Assembly (NCBI GenBank): GCA_031273645.1
Contig: JAISRM010000232.1
Span: 1 to 6,218, forward strand
Source of the DNA: Endomicrobium sp.
GTDB taxonomy: Bacteria > Elusimicrobiota > Endomicrobiia > Endomicrobiales > Endomicrobiaceae
Direction: 5' to 3'
Length of the DNA stretch: 6,218 nt
Positions 1 to 6,218 of this stretch are shown here, in pieces; position 1 is the first letter of the stretch; each line of letters starts with the position of its first letter. Below the pieces are notes generated by a model that was not told the origin of the DNA, made no database searches, and was given only the letters and a program-made list of their open reading frames with translations. The position numbers were made by a program, and so were the translations under genes.

Positions 1-746
1 GCGGCGGCAGAAAAATTTTAGATGATATAAATTTAAATATAAATTTTGGCGAAAATGTCGCTTTAATAGGTCCTAACGGTTCGGGCAAATCAACTTTTAT
101 AAAACTTATAACGTCTGCCATATACCCTTCTTATACGGGAGATTCAACCGTATGCAAACTTTTTGGCGGTTCGCGCTGGAATATAAGCGATTTGAGAAGC
201 ATGTTAGGAATAGTCACAAACGAACTGCAATACGATTTTCATAATGAAATAACCGGATTTGAAGCCGTTGTGTCGGGATTTTTTTCAAGCATAGGCCTTT
301 TTACAAATCATAAGGTAAACGCGCAAATGAAAAAAAAGGCTCTTGCAATGATTGATTTTTTGGAAGTTTCTCATTTAAAAGATAAAAAACTTGAAACTAT
401 GTCGTCTGGGGAGGCAAGACGTTTTTTAATCGCCAGAGCCCTTGTAAACAAGCCGCAAGTTCTTATTTTAGACGAACCTTCAAACAGCCTTGATATCGCT
501 TCTGCGGCAAAATTCCATAAAACTTTAAGAAAAATAGTTTCGCAAAAAACAAATATCGTTTTGGTAACGCATATTGTTTCGGATATTATACCCGAGATAG
601 ACAGATTTATTCTTTTTAAAGACGGCAAAATTTTTTCTGACGGCAGCCGGCGTGAAATTTTTACAAGCGAACGCTTTTCGCAGCTTTTTGATATGAAGCT
701 GGAACTTTGTCAAAATAATGCGATCGCTTATCTTAAAGAAGTTTAA
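1..746 (+). CDS. ABC-type ATPase, ModF/YlmA-like (5' truncated)
   Basis: This is the ATP-binding subunit of an ABC system, cut by the left window edge. The reading frame starts at base 3 and stays open to the TAA at 744-746, giving about 247 residues in the window. The visible protein begins GGRKILDDINL, which in this family lies some 15-20 residues after the start, so little is missing. All nucleotide-binding motifs are present: Walker A GPNGSGKST (69-95), a Q-loop region around VTNELQ (213-230), signature MSSGE (399-413, a variant of LSGGQ), Walker B VLILDEP (459-479) with a D-loop SLD, and the H-loop histidine (570-572). The segment EAVVSGFFSSIGLF after the Q-loop resembles the soluble ModF/YlmA (COG1119-type) ATPases rather than classical importer ATPases. 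No membrane segment or permease gene is visible, so the partner and substrate are unknown. The assignment as an ABC ATPase is certain; the subfamily is inferred from remembered family patterns. Confidence 0.93.
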   Translation, partial: GGRKILDDINLNINFGENVALIGPNGSGKSTFIKLITSAIYPSYTGDSTVCKLFGGSRWNISDLRSMLGIVTNELQYDFHNEITGFEAVVSGFFSSIGLFTNHKVNAQMKKKALAMIDFLEVSHLKDKKLETMSSGEARRFLIARALVNKPQVLILDEPSNSLDIASAAKFHKTLRKIVSQKTNIVLVTHIVSDIIPEIDRFILFKDGKIFSDGSRREIFTSERFSQLFDMKLELCQNNAIAYLKEV

Positions 747-770
747 GCGCGCGTTTGCGCGTTTATTTTT
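744..770 (+). terminator. Intrinsic terminator overlapping the ABC ATPase stop codon
   Basis: Bases 744-752 (TAAGCGCGC) pair with 757-765 (GCGCGTTTA) to form a 9-bp stem with one G-U pair and a 4-base loop (753-756, GTTT). The stem is followed at once by five T's (766-770). The stem is GC-rich and the T-tract is short but correctly placed. The stem starts with the TAA stop codon of the ABC gene. It should end transcription of the ABC gene and separate it from mprF, whose ATG lies only 16 bases after the T-tract. There is no strong A-run on the other side, so it is not obviously bidirectional. Confidence 0.72.
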
Positions 771-786
771 CTAAACGGAAATTATA

Positions 787-3345
787 ATGAAAAAGTGGAT
801 AAAATTCATACTCATACCGTTGGGCTTTTTAGTTTTTATAGGCGCGCTTGTGCTGCTGCACAATCAGCTTAAAAACCTCAGTTACAACGACATAATCAAC
901 GCCCTCAGGGCAATTCCCGTAATAAGAATTTTTATCGCCATGTGTCTTGCGTTTTCTTATTACATTCTTTTGGGCGGATACGATATAGTGGCTTTCAAAT
1001 ATATCGGCGCAAAAGTTCCCCTTCATCCTAAAGACATACTTTTTACGTGTTTTGTCAGCAACGTTTTGGGAAGTAATACCGGATATTCAATGCTTTTTGG
1101 CGGATCTATACGATACAGGCTTTATTCCATACACAACGTTTCAATGGTGGACGTTACTAAGGTTTTGTTTTTTTCGTCGGCTACAATATGGCTGGGACTT
1201 CTTGCCGTCGGAGGCGTTATTTTTACCATAGCTCCGGTGTCTTTGTCTTCCGTTACGCAATTTTCTTTTTCTACCAGAGGCATAGGAATATTTTTTCTTG
1301 CCGTATTAACTGTTTACATCTGCCTAAGCGCTTTCAGATTTAATCCGGTAAAAATATTCAAATGGAAAGTTTCTTTTCCTAATATTAAAATAGTAATTTC
1401 GCAGATTATTCTTGCGACTGCCGACTGGATAATAGCTTCTCTTACTTTGTATATGCTTATGCCGGCAGGAGAAATACCTTATTTTGTGCTGCTGAAAGTT
1501 TTTCTTGTTTCACAGCTTTTAGGCATTATAAGCCAAGTGCCGGGCGGCATGGGTATTTTTGAAGTGGCAATCAACGGTCTTTTGCCAAATGCCGCCGGAA
1601 ACCCCGGAGTTATCGGCGGGCTTTTAGCTTATAGGGCGATATTTTATTTTTTCCCTTTGGGCGTTGCTCTTTTTATGCTGGCTTCTTACGAAATTGTAAG
1701 AGTGGTAAGAAAAATTGACGAGAAAACAAGAATTTTCGGAAAAAATATTTCTTCGCTTGTAGTTCAGGTTCTTGCCGTTTCTGTGTTTTTTGCAGGAATG
1801 ACGGCCATTTTTGCCACATCTACGCCGTTTAACGTAGAACAGCTTAAAATGATAATAAATCTTTTTCCTCCTTGGCTTGCAAATTTATCGCATTTTCTCC
1901 TTAGCACAACTTCAGCCGGACTTTTGTTTTTATCAAGAGCAATACAGCTGAGGATTAAAAACGCTTACAAATGGACGGCCGTTTTTTTAATTACAGCCAT
2001 AATCTGCATGATAGTGGTCGGCGAAAACGTCGTGGTGCTTGCCGTTTTTATCATGCTTTTTACGGCTTTGCTTTTTTCAAAAAAATATTTTTACAGAGAC
2101 ATATCCATTTTAAATACGGCTTTCAGCGCGTCGTGGTTTAGCGCCATAGGAGGAGTGTTTGCGCTGTCTGCGGGGATAGGTTTTTTCGTCAATAAATACG
2201 CCGTGTTTTCATGGGTTCATTTCGGCGTGTTTTATCAAAATCTTTTCAGCGACAGCGATTCCGCAAGATTTTCAAGAGCTACGCTTGGGATAGTCGTAAT
2301 ATTTATTATCGTAGCCGTAGAGCAGATATTCCGCAATTTCTTTAAAAAGCCCGTCGTTTTTGACAAAAAAGACATAGAGAGGATAGTCGCTTCTTCAGAT
2401 TATACTTACGCTTACGCCGCTTTGTCTGCCGATAAAAACTATATGGTAAGCGACGAGAAAGACGCCTTTTTAATGTACGCTCCTTCGGGAAACAGCTGGA
2501 TAGTTTTAGGAGATCCCGTAGGCAAATTTTCCGGCAAAAACGAACTTTTGTGGAAATTTAAGGAAATGACGGATAAGAAATCCGTAAAGCCCGCTTTTAT
2601 AGGAATAGAAAAAAAGTACGTTCAAATTTATGACGACATAGGGCTTGACGTTTTTTATGCAGGACAGGAAGGAAAAGTCGCCCTTAGAACTTTTAAAGGC
2701 GGAAAATATTTTGAAGATCTTGCCGCTTCGGTTGAAAAAAACGGATTTACATATAAAACAGTCAAAGCGGCCGATTTTGAAAAGTATAGGCAAACGTTCG
2801 CGCGCATAAACGCCCTTTGGGAAAAAAATTCGCATTACATGGAAAGATCTTTCATACCCGGAAATTACGACGAGTCTTATATGCGGTTTATGGATTTCAG
2901 CATTCTTGAAAAAGACGGACAGGTTTGCGCTTTTTCGGTTCTTACTGCGGCAAAAAGCAAATATGAAATATCTTCAAACATAGTAAGGCATTTAAATTGC
3001 ACCGACGAGGTATTTGCCTATATACTTTATAAAAATATCATGTTGGCTAAAGAAAACGGCTATAAATGGTTTGATTTGGGGCTTGCCTATTTCCCCGCCG
3101 TCGATAGCGAAAACGATATGATAAAGCATTTTGCAAAAATGTTTACTTTTGCAGAGCATTTTAACTATAACATAAAAGCTTTGAGAGAATTTAAAGAGCA
3201 GTTTGCGCCCAAATGGCATAAAAAATACGTCGCCATTCATCCGGATAAATACATATTGATGTTTGTTAAGAACTTTACCGCTTTAATTTCTCCGCGTAAA
3301 ACCGCCGGCAAAAGACAATTTTTCAAAAGGTTTTTCAGAAGATGA
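787..3345 (+). CDS. mprF: Bifunctional aminoacyl-phosphatidylglycerol synthase/flippase MprF
   Basis: This 852-residue protein has the size and two-part layout of full-length MprF (S. aureus MprF is about 840). Residues 1-520 are very hydrophobic, with roughly 14 membrane segments (for example 7-25, 47-70, 273-305, 395-411, 414-431 and 497-519). They carry family motifs of the flippase part: NVLGSNTGYSMLFGGSIRYR (92-111) and PGGMGIFE (252-259). Residues 521-852 form the cytosolic catalytic domain (DUF2156, GNAT-like fold) with VLGDPVG (573-579), WFDLGLAYF (761-769) and LREFKEQFAPKWHKKY (799-814). In this family the enzyme transfers lysine, sometimes alanine or another residue, from aminoacyl-tRNA to phosphatidylglycerol and moves the product to the outer leaflet, lowering surface negative charge and cationic peptide sensitivity. 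Which amino acid is used here cannot be read from the sequence. The start MKKWIKF is preceded by a weak CGGAAA site (776-781). The C-terminus is strongly basic (835-852). The stop overlaps the tilS start by ATGA, implying translational coupling. Confidence 0.95.
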   Translation: MKKWIKFILIPLGFLVFIGALVLLHNQLKNLSYNDIINALRAIPVIRIFIAMCLAFSYYILLGGYDIVAFKYIGAKVPLHPKDILFTCFVSNVLGSNTGYSMLFGGSIRYRLYSIHNVSMVDVTKVLFFSSATIWLGLLAVGGVIFTIAPVSLSSVTQFSFSTRGIGIFFLAVLTVYICLSAFRFNPVKIFKWKVSFPNIKIVISQIILATADWIIASLTLYMLMPAGEIPYFVLLKVFLVSQLLGIISQVPGGMGIFEVAINGLLPNAAGNPGVIGGLLAYRAIFYFFPLGVALFMLASYEIVRVVRKIDEKTRIFGKNISSLVVQVLAVSVFFAGMTAIFATSTPFNVEQLKMIINLFPPWLANLSHFLLSTTSAGLLFLSRAIQLRIKNAYKWTAVFLITAIICMIVVGENVVVLAVFIMLFTALLFSKKYFYRDISILNTAFSASWFSAIGGVFALSAGIGFFVNKYAVFSWVHFGVFYQNLFSDSDSARFSRATLGIVVIFIIVAVEQIFRNFFKKPVVFDKKDIERIVASSDYTYAYAALSADKNYMVSDEKDAFLMYAPSGNSWIVLGDPVGKFSGKNELLWKFKEMTDKKSVKPAFIGIEKKYVQIYDDIGLDVFYAGQEGKVALRTFKGGKYFEDLAASVEKNGFTYKTVKAADFEKYRQTFARINALWEKNSHYMERSFIPGNYDESYMRFMDFSILEKDGQVCAFSVLTAAKSKYEISSNIVRHLNCTDEVFAYILYKNIMLAKENGYKWFDLGLAYFPAVDSENDMIKHFAKMFTFAEHFNYNIKALREFKEQFAPKWHKKYVAIHPDKYILMFVKNFTALISPRKTAGKRQFFKRFFRR

Positions 3346-4307
3346 AAGCGTGGGACGTTTTTTACGCAAACTCGTCAGGGCTGATTTGCGCCGGAGATAA
3401 AATCCTGCTTGCGGTTTCCGGAGGGCAGGATTCAATGAGCATGCTTCATATGTTTTACCGTCTTTCAAAAAAAATTAATATTTCCTTTGCCGTATTAAAT
3501 TTTGATCACGGACTCAGAAAAGAATCGGCGTCTGAAAGCAGACTTGTAAAATCTTATTGTAAAAAAATCTCAGTTGAATGTTTCATAAAAAAGCTCGACG
3601 TAAAACGCCGCTGCGCAGAAAAAGGCGTTTCAGTAGAGACTGCTGCAAGAGACCTCAGATACGCTAATCTCGAACAAATCGCAAAAACGCAAAAATGCAA
3701 TAAAATAGCCACCGCCCACAACGCAAACGACAATGCCGAGACGGTTTTAATGATGCTTATGCGCGGAAGCGGCGCTCTATGCGGAATACCGCAGATAAGA
3801 AAAACGGCGGGAAATATTAAAATAATACGTCCCTTGCTTGAAATTGGAAGAAAGCAAATTGAAGAATATGTAAAAAAACAAAAACTGCCCTATTGCACCG
3901 ACAAATCAAATTTTTCTACCGAATATACGAGAAATAAAATAAGGCTTTCACTCATGCCTGTTATTAAAGAGATAAATCCCAAAGCCGTTGAGCATATTTT
4001 TTCATTAAGCCGCATTCAATCCAGAGAAGACGCGTATTTGGAAGAAATTTCGGCGAAATTTTTAAAGAAATGCGCGCGTTTTTCAAAAAACCGCATTTTG
4101 CTTGATTTACCAATGTTTTTACGGTATAATGAAACAATTCGTTATAGAATATTAAAAAACGTTTTGCCCGATAAAAAATACGCTTCGCGCATAAATTTTA
4201 TAATGGATAAAATTTTATCTTCAGCTTCCGGTCAATACGCGCTTTCTATGCAATGGGTTTTCAGATTAAAAAAAACGGCAGCCGAATTTGTAAGAGTAAA
4301 ACGATGA
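3342..4307 (+). CDS. tilS: tRNA(Ile)-lysidine synthase TilS, short form
   Basis: TilS joins lysine to C34 of the CAU-anticodon tRNA-Ile using ATP, so that the tRNA reads AUA as isoleucine; it is normally essential. The 321-residue protein has the N-type ATP pyrophosphatase (PP-loop) motif SGGQDS (26-31), then NFDHGLRKES (53-62), ETAARDLRY (99-107), AHNANDNAET (125-134) with the conserved Asp130 and Glu133, and the DKSNFSTEYTRNKIR block (187-201) typical of the family. Length and ending suggest the PP-loop domain plus a helical middle region only, without the C-terminal tRNA-binding domain of longer forms (E. coli about 430 residues); short TilS proteins are known. The ATG overlaps the mprF stop (ATGA, 3342-3345). 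A modest AAGG at 3327-3330 lies upstream, so reinitiation after mprF is likely. Its stop in turn overlaps the hpt start. AUA codons are frequent in the neighbouring genes, consistent with a need for this enzyme. Confidence 0.96.
   Translation: MKAWDVFYANSSGLICAGDKILLAVSGGQDSMSMLHMFYRLSKKINISFAVLNFDHGLRKESASESRLVKSYCKKISVECFIKKLDVKRRCAEKGVSVETAARDLRYANLEQIAKTQKCNKIATAHNANDNAETVLMMLMRGSGALCGIPQIRKTAGNIKIIRPLLEIGRKQIEEYVKKQKLPYCTDKSNFSTEYTRNKIRLSLMPVIKEINPKAVEHIFSLSRIQSREDAYLEEISAKFLKKCARFSKNRILLDLPMFLRYNETIRYRILKNVLPDKKYASRINFIMDKILSSASGQYALSMQWVFRLKKTAAEFVRVKR
4102..4130 (+). promoter_or_regulatory. Candidate sigma70-type promoter inside tilS, driving hpt-ftsH
   Basis: TTGATT (4102-4107) matches four of six bases of the -35 consensus. 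TATAAT (4125-4130) is a perfect -10 box, and the spacer is exactly 17 bases. A start at A4136/A4137 would give a leader of about 168 bases before the hpt ATG. There is no TGn extension. AT-rich coding DNA yields such matches by chance, so this is a prediction only. It would allow hpt and ftsH to be expressed independently of mprF. Confidence 0.35.
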
Positions 4308-4831
4308 AAATGAACGCAGATATAGACGTTCTTTTTACGCGCGAACTCATACAAGAAAGAGTCCGCCAAACCGCCCGGCGTATTTCAGAAGATTTTAAGG
4401 GCAGAAAAGTTTTGCTTATTGCGGTTTTAAGAGGCAGCTTTGTTTTTTGTTCCGATCTCATAAGAGAACTTACTATCGAATTCAAAGTTGATTTTATTTC
4501 TTTAAGCTCTTACAGCGGCGCTGTGTCGTCGGGAAACATAAAAGTAATGTCTGAGCTTAGAGAAGATCCGGCCGGAGAAGACGTAATAATAGTTGAAGAT
4601 ATTATTGACACCGGCATTACTTTAGATTTCCTGCTCAAAGAACTTTCTTTAAAAAATCCTAAAAGCGTAAGCGCTTGCGCTCTTCTTAATAAAAAAGGCG
4701 CAAGAATCAAAGACGTTGCCGTTAAATATTCGTGTTTTGAAATAGGCGGGCAATTCGTAGTCGGTTACGGGTTAGATTATAACGGTTTGTACAGAGGTTT
4801 GCCTTACATTGCAATATTGAAAATAAAATAA
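4304..4831 (+). CDS. hpt: Hypoxanthine-guanine phosphoribosyltransferase
   Basis: This purine salvage enzyme converts hypoxanthine or guanine plus PRPP to IMP or GMP in the cytosol. The chosen ATG (4304) gives 175 residues, normal for bacterial Hpt, and overlaps the tilS stop as ATGA, with AAGAG (4292-4296) seven bases upstream. An in-frame ATG at 4310 is a close alternative. An upstream ATG at 4253 would add 17 non-homologous residues inside tilS and is unlikely. Family features are VLRGSFVF near the N-terminus (PPi-binding loop region), the flexible-loop segment SLSSYSGAVSSGNIK, the PRPP-binding motif VEDIIDTGIT (97-106) with the acidic pair Glu98-Asp99, ALLNK (126-130) whose Lys130 is expected to contact the purine, and FVVGYGLDYNGLYRGLPYI (151-169). 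In Firmicutes hpt also sits between tilS and ftsH, which supports the call. Xanthine use cannot be excluded from sequence alone. Confidence 0.95.
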   Translation: MKMNADIDVLFTRELIQERVRQTARRISEDFKGRKVLLIAVLRGSFVFCSDLIRELTIEFKVDFISLSSYSGAVSSGNIKVMSELREDPAGEDVIIVEDIIDTGITLDFLLKELSLKNPKSVSACALLNKKGARIKDVAVKYSCFEIGGQFVVGYGLDYNGLYRGLPYIAILKIK

Positions 4832-4836
4832 GTTTT

Positions 4837-4842
4837 GAGAGG
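4837..4842 (+). promoter_or_regulatory. Ribosome binding site deciding the ftsH start
   Basis: GAGAGG lies six bases before the ATG at 4849. Another in-frame ATG at 4843 directly abuts this site with no spacing, so the second ATG (4849, MKRKGPW) is the better start. This is the best Shine-Dalgarno match among the genes in the window. Confidence 0.7.
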
Positions 4843-4848
4843 ATGTTT

Positions 4849-6218
4849 ATGAAGCGCAAAGGACCGTGGTTTTTTTTATTTTGGATAGTTTTAGCTCTTA
4901 TCATACTGATGATGTTTAATTCCGCAAGACAGAGAAGCCTTGAAGTTTCTCTTGAGTATTCCCAGTTTAAACAGCAGATAAAAGCCGGCAACGTTTCAAA
5001 AGTGATCGTTTCTCCAAGCATGATAAAGGGACAGTTTAGGGATAAAGACGGGGTTTTGAAAAATTTTAAAACCGTTCCTATGGACGACGCCAATCTTATT
5101 AAAGACATGGAAGACAATAAAGTTCTTGAATTTTCAGGAACAGAAAAAGGCGGTTTCTGGACGACTTTTCTTATAAGCTGGGCGCCGTTTCTGCTTTTAA
5201 TAGCGGTATGGATATGGTTTTTGCGCGGAATGTCGGGCGGAGGAAAACAAGCTATGTCTTTTGGAAAATCAAAAGCCAAGCTTGCCGGGCTTGACGCCGG
5301 AAAGATCACGTTTAAAGACGTAGCAGGCTGCGAAGAAGCAAAAGAAGAGCTTAAAGAAATAGTAGAGTTTTTAAAAGATCCGGAAAAATTTAAAAAACTC
5401 GGCGGCAAAATTCCAAAAGGCGTTTTGCTTTTCGGTTCTCCGGGAACCGGCAAAACTCTTCTTGCAAAGGCCGTAGCCGGAGAAGCCGGAGTTCCGTTTT
5501 TTTCGTCGAGCGGTTCTGAATTTGTGGAAATGTTTGTCGGCGTCGGAGCTTCAAGAGTCAGGGATTTATTTGACAACGGAAGAAAATCCGCGCCGTGCCT
5601 ATTGTTTATAGACGAAATAGACGCTGTGGGAAGACACAGGTTTGCAGGAATAGGCGGAGGACACGACGAGAGAGAGCAGACTTTGAACCAGCTTTTAGTT
5701 GAAATGGACGGCTTTGACACTAAAGAAGGCGTTATTCTTATAGCCGCCACAAACAGACCCGACGTCTTAGATCCGGCGCTTTTGCGCCCGGGAAGGTTTG
5801 ACAGGCAGATAGTTGTGCCAAGACCCGCTTTAAAAGACAGGGAGCAGATCCTTGCCGTTCACGCAAAAAAAGTTACGCTTGGAACAGATGTAAATTTAGG
5901 CGTCGTAGCTAAAAGAACGCCCGGTTTTGTCGGCGCAGATCTTGCAAATATAGTAAACGAAGCCGCTTTGCTTGCCGCAAGAAAAAATCAGGAATCAGTC
6001 AGCATGAAAAATATGGAAGAAGCTATAGACAGAATTTTTTCGGGTCCGGAAAGAAAATCTTTAATAAGAACTAAAGAAGATTTGCAAAAGACCGCTTATC
6101 ACGAAGCAGGGCATGCGATAGTGGCGAAAATGCTTCCTAAAACCGAGCCCGTGCATAAAGTAACGATTATTCCAAGAGGAGCTTCTTTAGGGCACACTTT
6201 GCAGCTTCCTGAAAACGA
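4849..6218 (+). CDS. ftsH: ATP-dependent zinc metalloprotease FtsH (3' truncated)
   Basis: FtsH is a hexameric inner-membrane AAA+ protease that extracts and degrades damaged membrane proteins and selected regulators. I translated 456 codons before the window ends; full proteins are usually 600-650 residues. Layout: a short basic N-terminus, membrane segment 6-23, an extracytoplasmic part of about 80 residues, membrane segment 103-125, then the linker GMSGGGKQAMSFGKSKAKL. The AAA+ module has Walker A GSPGTGKT (196-203), pore loop MFVGVG (228-233), Walker B FIDEID with Asp255-Glu256, and a second region of homology from AATNRP (299-304) to RPGRFDR (313-319) with arginine fingers. The zinc site HEAGH is at 418-422. 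The third zinc ligand (a downstream Asp) lies beyond the window. Walker A has Ser where Pro or Ala is usual (GPPGTGKT). The gene follows hpt after 17 bases with no room for a terminator, so it is probably co-transcribed with hpt, possibly also from a promoter inside tilS. Confidence 0.98.
   Translation, partial: MKRKGPWFFLFWIVLALIILMMFNSARQRSLEVSLEYSQFKQQIKAGNVSKVIVSPSMIKGQFRDKDGVLKNFKTVPMDDANLIKDMEDNKVLEFSGTEKGGFWTTFLISWAPFLLLIAVWIWFLRGMSGGGKQAMSFGKSKAKLAGLDAGKITFKDVAGCEEAKEELKEIVEFLKDPEKFKKLGGKIPKGVLLFGSPGTGKTLLAKAVAGEAGVPFFSSSGSEFVEMFVGVGASRVRDLFDNGRKSAPCLLFIDEIDAVGRHRFAGIGGGHDEREQTLNQLLVEMDGFDTKEGVILIAATNRPDVLDPALLRPGRFDRQIVVPRPALKDREQILAVHAKKVTLGTDVNLGVVAKRTPGFVGADLANIVNEAALLAARKNQESVSMKNMEEAIDRIFSGPERKSLIRTKEDLQKTAYHEAGHAIVAKMLPKTEPVHKVTIIPRGASLGHTLQLPEN

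Noticed and set aside
688..719. TTGATA (688-693) and AATAAT (714-719) as a possible mprF promoter within the ABC gene
   Set aside because: The spacer is 20 bases, too long for a normal sigma70 promoter, and the site lies upstream of the terminator.
783..788. Perfect TATAAT overlapping the mprF start codon
   Set aside because: Transcription would begin after the ATG, there is no -35 hexamer at suitable spacing (760-765 is CGTTTA), and the next in-frame ATG is far inside the protein.
3282..3468. Minus-strand open frame across the mprF/tilS junction
   Set aside because: It is short, has no motif, and overlaps two well-supported genes; a shadow frame.
3603..3630. Inverted repeat AAACGCC/GGCGTTT in tilS around the palindrome CTGCGCAG
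   Set aside because: It lies inside conserved TilS coding sequence with a 14-base loop and no T-tract; no regulatory role is supported.
4253..4303. Upstream ATG as the start of hpt
   Set aside because: It would add 17 residues encoded inside tilS with no resemblance to Hpt. The 4304 ATG has the coupling overlap and gives the family length.
4664..4681. 18-base near-perfect palindrome in hpt (AGCGTAAGCGCTTGCGCT)
   Set aside because: It encodes ordinary Hpt residues, is not followed by a T-tract, and is not repeated elsewhere in the window; most likely chance.
4722..5750. Long open frame (342 codons) on the minus strand
   Set aside because: It lies antisense to hpt and ftsH, both unmistakable. 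Its predicted protein is low-complexity (Ser/Pro/Leu-rich) with no recognisable motif, as expected for a shadow of a conserved coding frame.

Overview
The window is a compact, one-directional bacterial gene block with five protein genes, all on the + strand. There is no RNA gene, mobile element or CRISPR array, and no intergenic gap longer than about 40 bases. In order it holds the 3' part of an ABC ATPase gene, mprF (membrane lipid aminoacylation and flipping), tilS (tRNA-Ile lysidine synthase), hpt (hypoxanthine/guanine phosphoribosyltransferase) and the 5' two-thirds of ftsH (membrane AAA+ zinc protease). By eye the DNA is moderately AT-rich, arginine codons are often AGA, and there are many T-runs on the coding strand. 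The lineage cannot be fixed from this sequence. An AT-rich, host-associated or anaerobic bacterium such as a member of the Elusimicrobiota/Endomicrobia would fit, but this is a weak guess. The tilS-hpt-ftsH order is a well-known arrangement in Firmicutes and appears in other phyla.

Bases 1-770: the ABC ATPase runs in from the left edge with its Walker A, signature, Walker B and H-loop motifs all present. It ends in a GC-rich hairpin with a T-tract whose first three bases are the stop codon itself, which looks like an intrinsic terminator. Bases 787-4831: mprF, tilS and hpt are joined by two ATGA start/stop overlaps, the arrangement expected of translationally coupled genes in one operon. Bases 4832-6218: ftsH starts 17 bases after hpt behind a good ribosome binding site and leaves the window just past its HEAGH zinc site.

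The block reads as an ordinary housekeeping operon with one accessory envelope gene at its head. MprF attaches an amino acid from aminoacyl-tRNA to phosphatidylglycerol and flips the product outward. TilS makes the tRNA modification needed to read AUA codons, Hpt salvages purines, and FtsH performs membrane protein quality control. I see no sign of an undescribed system. The points worth a second look are the coupling of mprF to the tilS-hpt-ftsH cluster, a good-looking candidate promoter inside tilS, the terminator directly ahead of mprF with no obvious promoter after it, and a Pro-to-Ser change in the FtsH Walker A motif.
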